Shown in pieces: positions 60,218-64,000 of a DNA stretch of 64,000 nucleotides; position 1 is the first letter of the stretch, and each line of letters starts with the position of its first letter. Source of the stretch: CBEULR01 sp965544035 (GTDB lineage: Bacteria; Bacillota; Desulfotomaculia; Desulfotomaculales; Desulforudaceae); assembly GCA_965544035.1 (NCBI GenBank), contig CBEULR010000002.1:124001-188000 (forward strand), read 5' to 3'. The notes under the pieces are model-generated. The model was not told where the DNA came from. It saw only the letters and a program-made list of their open reading frames with translations, and ran no database searches. Made by a program: the position numbers and the translations under genes.

Positions 60218-61590
60218 AACGACACCTCCCTGTTTTCCACGGGCGGGATCTGGGGCGTATCCACCGGACCCTGTTTGATGTGTTTGGTCAAGAGGTAGAC
60301 GCCGGCCACAGCCAGGACGCCGTAAATCAGGGTGAACCCGATAATCGTGGTCAGTATGGCGCCGCCTGAAACGGTGGGCGACACCGCTTCTTCCACCCGC
60401 TGCAGGCCGTAAACAATCCAGGGCTGGCGGCCCACCTCGGCCATAAACCAGCCGGAGATATTGGCAATGTAAGGAAGCGGGATACTGAAAAGCAGAGCTT
60501 TAAGCACCCGGGGGTTATTCTCCAGCCGCCCCTTCCGCCACAGGTAAAGGCTGAGCAGAGCGACCAGAACCATCAAACCCCCTGCACCCACCATCAGGCG
60601 AAAACTCCAGAAGATCGAAGCCACCGGCGGGATGTAGTTTCCGGAACCGTACTCCGCCTCAAAGCGTGCCTGCAGATCCTTGATTCCGGCCACCTCGCCG
60701 CTGAAGGAATTGTACGCGAGAAAGCTCCCCACAACCGGAATCCCGATTTCCACCGGATTGGTCTGCGCCTCCTGATCAATCACGGCCACCAGCGTCAGGG
60801 GCGCCGGGTCTGAGGTCTCCCAAAGCGCCTCCGCCGCCGCCATCTTCATCGGCTGCGACTCGGTCAGATACTGTCCCTGGAAATGGCCCACCGATACCAC
60901 CGACAGGATGCTGACCACCCCAAAGACCAGCGCGATCCGGAAAGAACGACGGAAGAAGTCCAGGTGCTTTTTACGCAGGAAGAAGTAAGCGCTTACGCCC
61001 ATCACAAAAAAGGCCGCCGTGGTAAAGCCGGCCAGCACGGTGTGCGGGAACTGATAAAAAACGTGCGGATTGGTGAGCAGAGCAAAGAAGTCGGTCATCT
61101 CCGCGCGGCCGTTGCGGATTACATACCCAACCGGTTCCTGCATGAAGGAATTGGCCACCAGAATCCAAAAGGCAGAAAGGTTTGAGGCCAGCGCTACCAG
61201 CCAGATACAGGCCAAGTGCAGCCTCTTGGATAGCCGTTCCCAGCCGAAGATCCAGATGCCCAGGAAGGTTGATTCCAGGAAAAAGGCCGCCAGGGCTTCC
61301 ACCGCGAGGGGCGCCCCGAAAATGTCACCGACAAAACGCGAGTATTCCGACCAGTTCATCCCGAAATGGAATTCCTGCACGATCCCGGTGACCACGCCCA
61401 GCGCAAAGTTGATCAGAAAGAGTTTCCCCCAGAACTGCGCCATCTTCTTGTACGTCTCATTGCCCGTCCGGACATAGATGGTCTCCATCACGGCCACCAG
61501 CACGGACAGTCCCAGCGTCAGCGGAACGAACAGGAAGTGATAGCTGGACGTGATCCCGAACTGCAGTCTAGCCAACAAGAGCGGATCCAC
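60208..61590 (-). CDS. cydA: Cytochrome bd oxidase subunit I
   Basis: 460 residues, shorter than the E. coli protein because the Q-loop is of the short Firmicutes type. Heme ligand His18 in TSSYHFLFVPLTLGL, the quinol-side GRQPWIVYGL motif (~395) and the membrane helices are intact. The enzyme reduces O2 to water with quinol. In a likely anaerobe it would serve oxygen defence or micro-oxic respiration. First gene of cydABDC, divergent from an Rrf2 regulator. Confidence 0.97.
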   Translation of the reverse strand: MDPLLLARLQFGITSSYHFLFVPLTLGLSVLVAVMETIYVRTGNETYKKMAQFWGKLFLINFALGVVTGIVQEFHFGMNWSEYSRFVGDIFGAPLAVEALAAFFLESTFLGIWIFGWERLSKRLHLACIWLVALASNLSAFWILVANSFMQEPVGYVIRNGRAEMTDFFALLTNPHVFYQFPHTVLAGFTTAAFFVMGVSAYFFLRKKHLDFFRRSFRIALVFGVVSILSVVSVGHFQGQYLTESQPMKMAAAEALWETSDPAPLTLVAVIDQEAQTNPVEIGIPVVGSFLAYNSFSGEVAGIKDLQARFEAEYGSGNYIPPVASIFWSFRLMVGAGGLMVLVALLSLYLWRKGRLENNPRVLKALLFSIPLPYIANISGWFMAEVGRQPWIVYGLQRVEEAVSPTVSGGAILTTIIGFTLIYGVLAVAGVYLLTKHIKQGPVDTPQIPPVENREVSLWT

Positions 61591-61916
61591 CGTTCTCCCC
61601 CCCCTATCCTGTAGTCGTCATTCCCTGTCAGTTAACCGGCTCATGTCATCTGATCACCCCCCGGCTCGGACGAGATGAAATACTGGAGTGTTTGAGTATA
61701 GTTTAGGGTATTTATATGCTACGTTTTTTTGCCCGATGCCGCCCGCATCTTTCTGCAATACAGAGCCCGTCAAATGTATACTCATTGAGTATGGTTTTGG
61801 ATGATTTGACTATAGACCAGAATACTTTTCCTGTCAATAGCTGGGCAGGCTGTTTATGCAGCCCATAGAAAAAAGTGGACTTGTAGAGTATACTAAGGGA
61901 AACGGAGGAGAAAAAA
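61591..61916. promoter_or_regulatory. Divergent cydA / rrf2 control region with repeated palindromic sites
   Basis: 326 bases without a gene. The palindrome ATACTCA-T-TGAGTAT (61778-61792) is near perfect. Related half-sites occur as TGAGTAT (61693-61699), next to the cydA side, and GAGTATACT (61886-61894), at the rrf2 promoter. They are the best candidates for Rrf2-family operators controlling both directions. Confidence 0.6.
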
Positions 61917-62330
61917 ATGAGGCTGAATCAGGCAACAGACTATGCTTTTCGCTGCGTGTTGCACCTTTCGCTTGTGCCCCGGGGTCAGGTTGTGGACGCC
62001 AGACAGATCGGTGAGGCCGAAAGCATCCCCCTGCGCTTCGTCCTGAAAATACTGCGGACGCTGAGTCAGGCCGGCATCGTGCAGTCGTACCGGGGAATAA
62101 ACGGCGGCTACGCCCTGGCTCGACCGCCCGCCAAGATTACGCTGCTCGATGTGGTGGAGGCGATGGAAGGACCGATCAAGGTGAACCGCTGTCTCATCTC
62201 CCCGGACCTGTGCAGCAAGGACTTCACCCGCCGGTGCCCGATCCACAACGCCCTGTACTCGGTGCAGCAAACGCTGATCGAAAAATTCCGCAGCTATGAT
62301 TTCGAAACCCTGCGCCGGCAGGTCCGCTAA
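61917..62330 (+). CDS. Rrf2-family transcriptional regulator
   Basis: 137 residues starting MRLNQATDYAFRCVLHLSL. A winged HTH with IPLRFVLKILRTLSQAGIVQ and GINGGYALARPPAKITLLDV is typical of Rrf2 proteins. Three Cys residues (CLISPDLCSKDFTRRCPIHN, ~98-117) are spaced as in members that bind an iron-sulfur cluster (IscR, NsrR, RsrR). Divergent from cydABDC, it probably senses oxygen, NO or redox state and controls the bd oxidase. GGAGGAG lies before the ATG. Confidence 0.93.
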   Translation: MRLNQATDYAFRCVLHLSLVPRGQVVDARQIGEAESIPLRFVLKILRTLSQAGIVQSYRGINGGYALARPPAKITLLDVVEAMEGPIKVNRCLISPDLCSKDFTRRCPIHNALYSVQQTLIEKFRSYDFETLRRQVR

Positions 62331-62355
62331 CCCCGGAGGCAGCAACCGGCCTCCT

Positions 62356-62820
62356 CTATTTGCGCACCCTGGCGATTTGGGCGCCGTTCACGCGCACCAG
62401 TTCCTCGGTCGATATCTTAACCAGCGAATGGTCCGACCCGCCGCCGGTATACACCACATCCATTTCCATCACCCGGGGATCGACCAGGAAAACCGCGTCG
62501 TAACCAAATGAAGGTATCCCGCCGCAGGGATATCCCGACTTCTCCAGCATTTCCTCCGGCTTCGCAATCCGGGGCGTGGCGATACCCAGCGCCTTGCCTA
62601 CCCGTTTGGTACTCACCCGGTCCTCGCCCTTCACGATGACCACGATCAGGCGTCCCTCATCATCCACCATGCAGATATTCTTCACCAGATCGTGCGGCGT
62701 CACTCCCGCCGCCCTCGCCGCCTCGTCCACACTATGGCACGACTGTTCAAAAATCATCTGCTCCGCCTGAATGCCGTGCGCTTTAATAAAAGCATCCAGC
62801 TTCGCTTCAAATTCGTTCAT
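62356..62820 (-). CDS. YbaK/EbsC family aminoacyl-tRNA deacylase
   Basis: 154 residues from MNEFEAKLDAFIKAHGIQ (ATG 62820); an earlier in-frame start at 62853 adds little. The YbaK fold is marked by VKNICMVDDEGRLIVVIVKG and the Gly-rich YPCGGIPSFGY (~100) near the catalytic Lys region. Such proteins clear mischarged tRNAs in trans (Cys-tRNAPro, Ala-tRNAPro). Convergent with rrf2, divergent from purC. Confidence 0.9.
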   Translation of the reverse strand: MNEFEAKLDAFIKAHGIQAEQMIFEQSCHSVDEAARAAGVTPHDLVKNICMVDDEGRLIVVIVKGEDRVSTKRVGKALGIATPRIAKPEEMLEKSGYPCGGIPSFGYDAVFLVDPRVMEMDVVYTGGGSDHSLVKISTEELVRVNGAQIARVRK

Positions 62821-63012
62821 TTTCACAACCTCTCCGCCAAATATTTGCCTCAAATCTTACCATGTTCGATTTTTCCCGGTCAATTCACCCCCGACCATGG
62901 GGACGGTTCTCGTGGCCGGGCATTCCACCTGCTGTATACTGCGAAGCTCTTGCAATGGTGTATAATGTTTGATGGACTTGCATTATCCTACTCTTTTGAA
63001 AGGGGACCCAAG

Positions 63013-63693
63013 ATGAAGCTGATCTATAAGGGTAAGACCAAGGATGTATACGCCTTGGGAGACGGCAACCTGTTGCTCAAGTTCAAAGACGATGTCACCG
63101 GGACGGACGGGGTTTTTGATCCCGGTGCCAATACGGTGGGTTTAACCATGGCCGGATCGGGCCGGGCCGCACTCAGACTTACCAAGTACTTCTTCGAGCT
63201 ATTAGAGGAAAAGGGTATCCCCACCCATTATGTTGCGGCCGATATCCCCGCAGGAACAATGACGGTGAAAGCGGCCAAACCCTTCGGCCAGGGTCTGGAA
63301 GTAATCTGTCGCTACAGGGCGGTGGGAAGCTTCCTGCGCCGCTATGGTCTGTATGCCAAGGAAGGTCAACCATTGGATGCTTTCGTAGAGATGACTCTGA
63401 AAGACGACGCCCGTCAAGACCCGCCTATCAGCGAAGATGCGCTGCTTATGCTGGGGATACTTGCGCCGGGGGAATACCAAATCCTAAAGCAGCTTACTCA
63501 ACAAATAGCCGAAGTAGTGAAGATGGAATTGGCAAACAAAGGCGCCGAATTATACGATATCAAATTCGAGTTCGGGAAATTGGATGATGGGCAGATTGTG
63601 TTAATTGATGAAATATCCGGGGGAAACATGCGGGCGTACAAAGACGGCCGACATATCAAGCCATTGGAATTAACAGAATTGGTGTTAGGTTAA
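63013..63693 (+). CDS. purC: Phosphoribosylaminoimidazole-succinocarboxamide synthase
   Basis: 226 residues from the ATG at 63013 (MKLIYKGKTKDVYALGDGNL), behind GAAAGGGG; the frame upstream is not conserved. SAICAR synthetase motifs LLKFKDDVTGTDGV, VICRYRAVGSFLRRYG and LIDEISGGNMRAYKDG are present. It ligates aspartate to CAIR in purine synthesis. It is not followed by other pur genes, so it appears to be transcribed alone. An extended -10 (TGTATAAT) lies at about 62957-62964. Confidence 0.95.
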   Translation: MKLIYKGKTKDVYALGDGNLLLKFKDDVTGTDGVFDPGANTVGLTMAGSGRAALRLTKYFFELLEEKGIPTHYVAADIPAGTMTVKAAKPFGQGLEVICRYRAVGSFLRRYGLYAKEGQPLDAFVEMTLKDDARQDPPISEDALLMLGILAPGEYQILKQLTQQIAEVVKMELANKGAELYDIKFEFGKLDDGQIVLIDEISGGNMRAYKDGRHIKPLELTELVLG

Positions 63694-63718
63694 ATGACGG
63701 ACGATTGCGCCAGAATTG

Positions 63719-63747
63719 TTTACTTTAATGTTCTATTCTGGTAGAAT
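63719..63747 (+). promoter_or_regulatory. Promoter of the amino-acid ABC binding-protein gene
   Basis: TTTACT (63719-63724), 17 bases, TAGAAT (63742-63747). An inverted repeat CCAGAAT/ATTCTGG (63710-63741) spans the promoter and could be an operator. Confidence 0.55.
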
Positions 63748-63786
63748 ACCATCGGTTAGATAAAAAAGAACGGAGGGGGTTTTCCT

Positions 63787-64000
63787 ATGGGTAAGAAACT
63801 ATTTGCACTCCTGGCAGCGCTGATGTTGGTGCTGAGTTTGTCGGCCTGCTCACAGGATGCAGATAGCCCAGGTGATGCGGAGTCGGAGGCGTCCTTGACA
63901 GTAGTTCCCGGCGTATTTACAGTGGGGTTTGACCAGAACTTCCCCCCGATGGGGTTTGTCGATGAAAACGGGGAATTCACCGGATTCGATCTGGAATTAG
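63787..64000 (+). CDS. Amino-acid ABC transporter substrate-binding lipoprotein (5' part)
   Basis: 71 codons are visible to the window edge. A lipoprotein signal (LFALLAALMLVLSLSAC) is followed by an acidic linker and then FTVGFDQNFPPMGFVDENGE with FTGFDLEL, the start of a polar amino-acid binding protein (SBP_bac_3). GGAGGGGG lies before the ATG. The partner permease and ATPase would be beyond the window. Confidence 0.9.
   Translation, partial: MGKKLFALLAALMLVLSLSACSQDADSPGDAESEASLTVVPGVFTVGFDQNFPPMGFVDENGEFTGFDLEL

Overview
The window looks like chromosomal DNA of a GC-rich, endospore-forming Firmicute of the Clostridia, probably a Peptococcaceae/Desulfotomaculum-type organism. The grounds are the sporulation genes yqfC and yqfD beside phoH-pgpH-ybeY-cdd-era, a sigI-rsgI pair, ANTAR regulators controlling nitrogen genes, many TTG/GTG starts behind strong Shine-Dalgarno sequences, and SigA-type promoters. 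This is inferred from gene content; no species is claimed. No rRNA, tRNA, IS element, prophage or CRISPR array was recognised.

Layout. 1-1.4 kb: start of groEL, groES and a CIRCE operator. 1.7-4.7 kb: small conserved protein, 5-formyl-THF cyclo-ligase, tsaD, DUF3243 protein and a zinc-ribbon protein. 4.7-10.3 kb: an error-prone repair cassette (dnaE2/imuC-type polymerase, DUF6504 protein, truncated ImuB-like Y-family protein) with a divergent LexA-like repressor. 10.3-15.5 kb: rimI, tsaB, tsaE, thiL, thiC and a ThiD2-ThiE fusion, preceded by a TPP riboswitch with terminator. The t6A genes (tsaD versus tsaB/tsaE) therefore flank the repair cassette. 15.5-28 kb: a nitrogen block with an amidohydrolase, a glutamine amidotransferase, glnA, two ANTAR response regulators, an FMN glutamate-synthase-like protein, a glutamine synthetase paralogue lacking key catalytic residues, NAD synthetase, two PII proteins and an ammonium transporter. 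Divergent asnB follows at 28.2-30.1 kb.

30-46 kb: a chemoreceptor, a double P-loop ATPase, a nitrate/sulfonate/taurine-type ABC transporter, a GAF-PAS-GGDEF-HD-GYP protein, a GAF-PAS-PAS-XRE regulator, mnmA, a secreted coiled-coil protein, fdhD, a secreted stalk-domain protein and rsgI/sigI. 46-49 kb: rarA, an uncharacterised Cys-rich protein, a small protein and a rod-shaped candidate ncRNA. 49-55.6 kb: era, cdd, ybeY, pgpH, phoH, yqfD, yqfC. 55.7-62.3 kb: cydABDC and a divergent Rrf2 regulator with repeated palindromic sites. 62.3-64 kb: ybaK-type deacylase, purC and the start of an amino-acid ABC binding protein.

The most interesting system is the nitrogen block. Three leaders (GS paralogue, amt, asnB) each carry a small hairpin with a six-base loop having A at position 1 and G at position 4. 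In each, the 3' arm is also the start of an intrinsic terminator, in the same register. That is the layout expected for ANTAR-protein antitermination, and two ANTAR proteins are encoded in the same block. The two PII genes have a second, mutually homologous type of promoter-hairpin-terminator leader that I could not assign to a known class.
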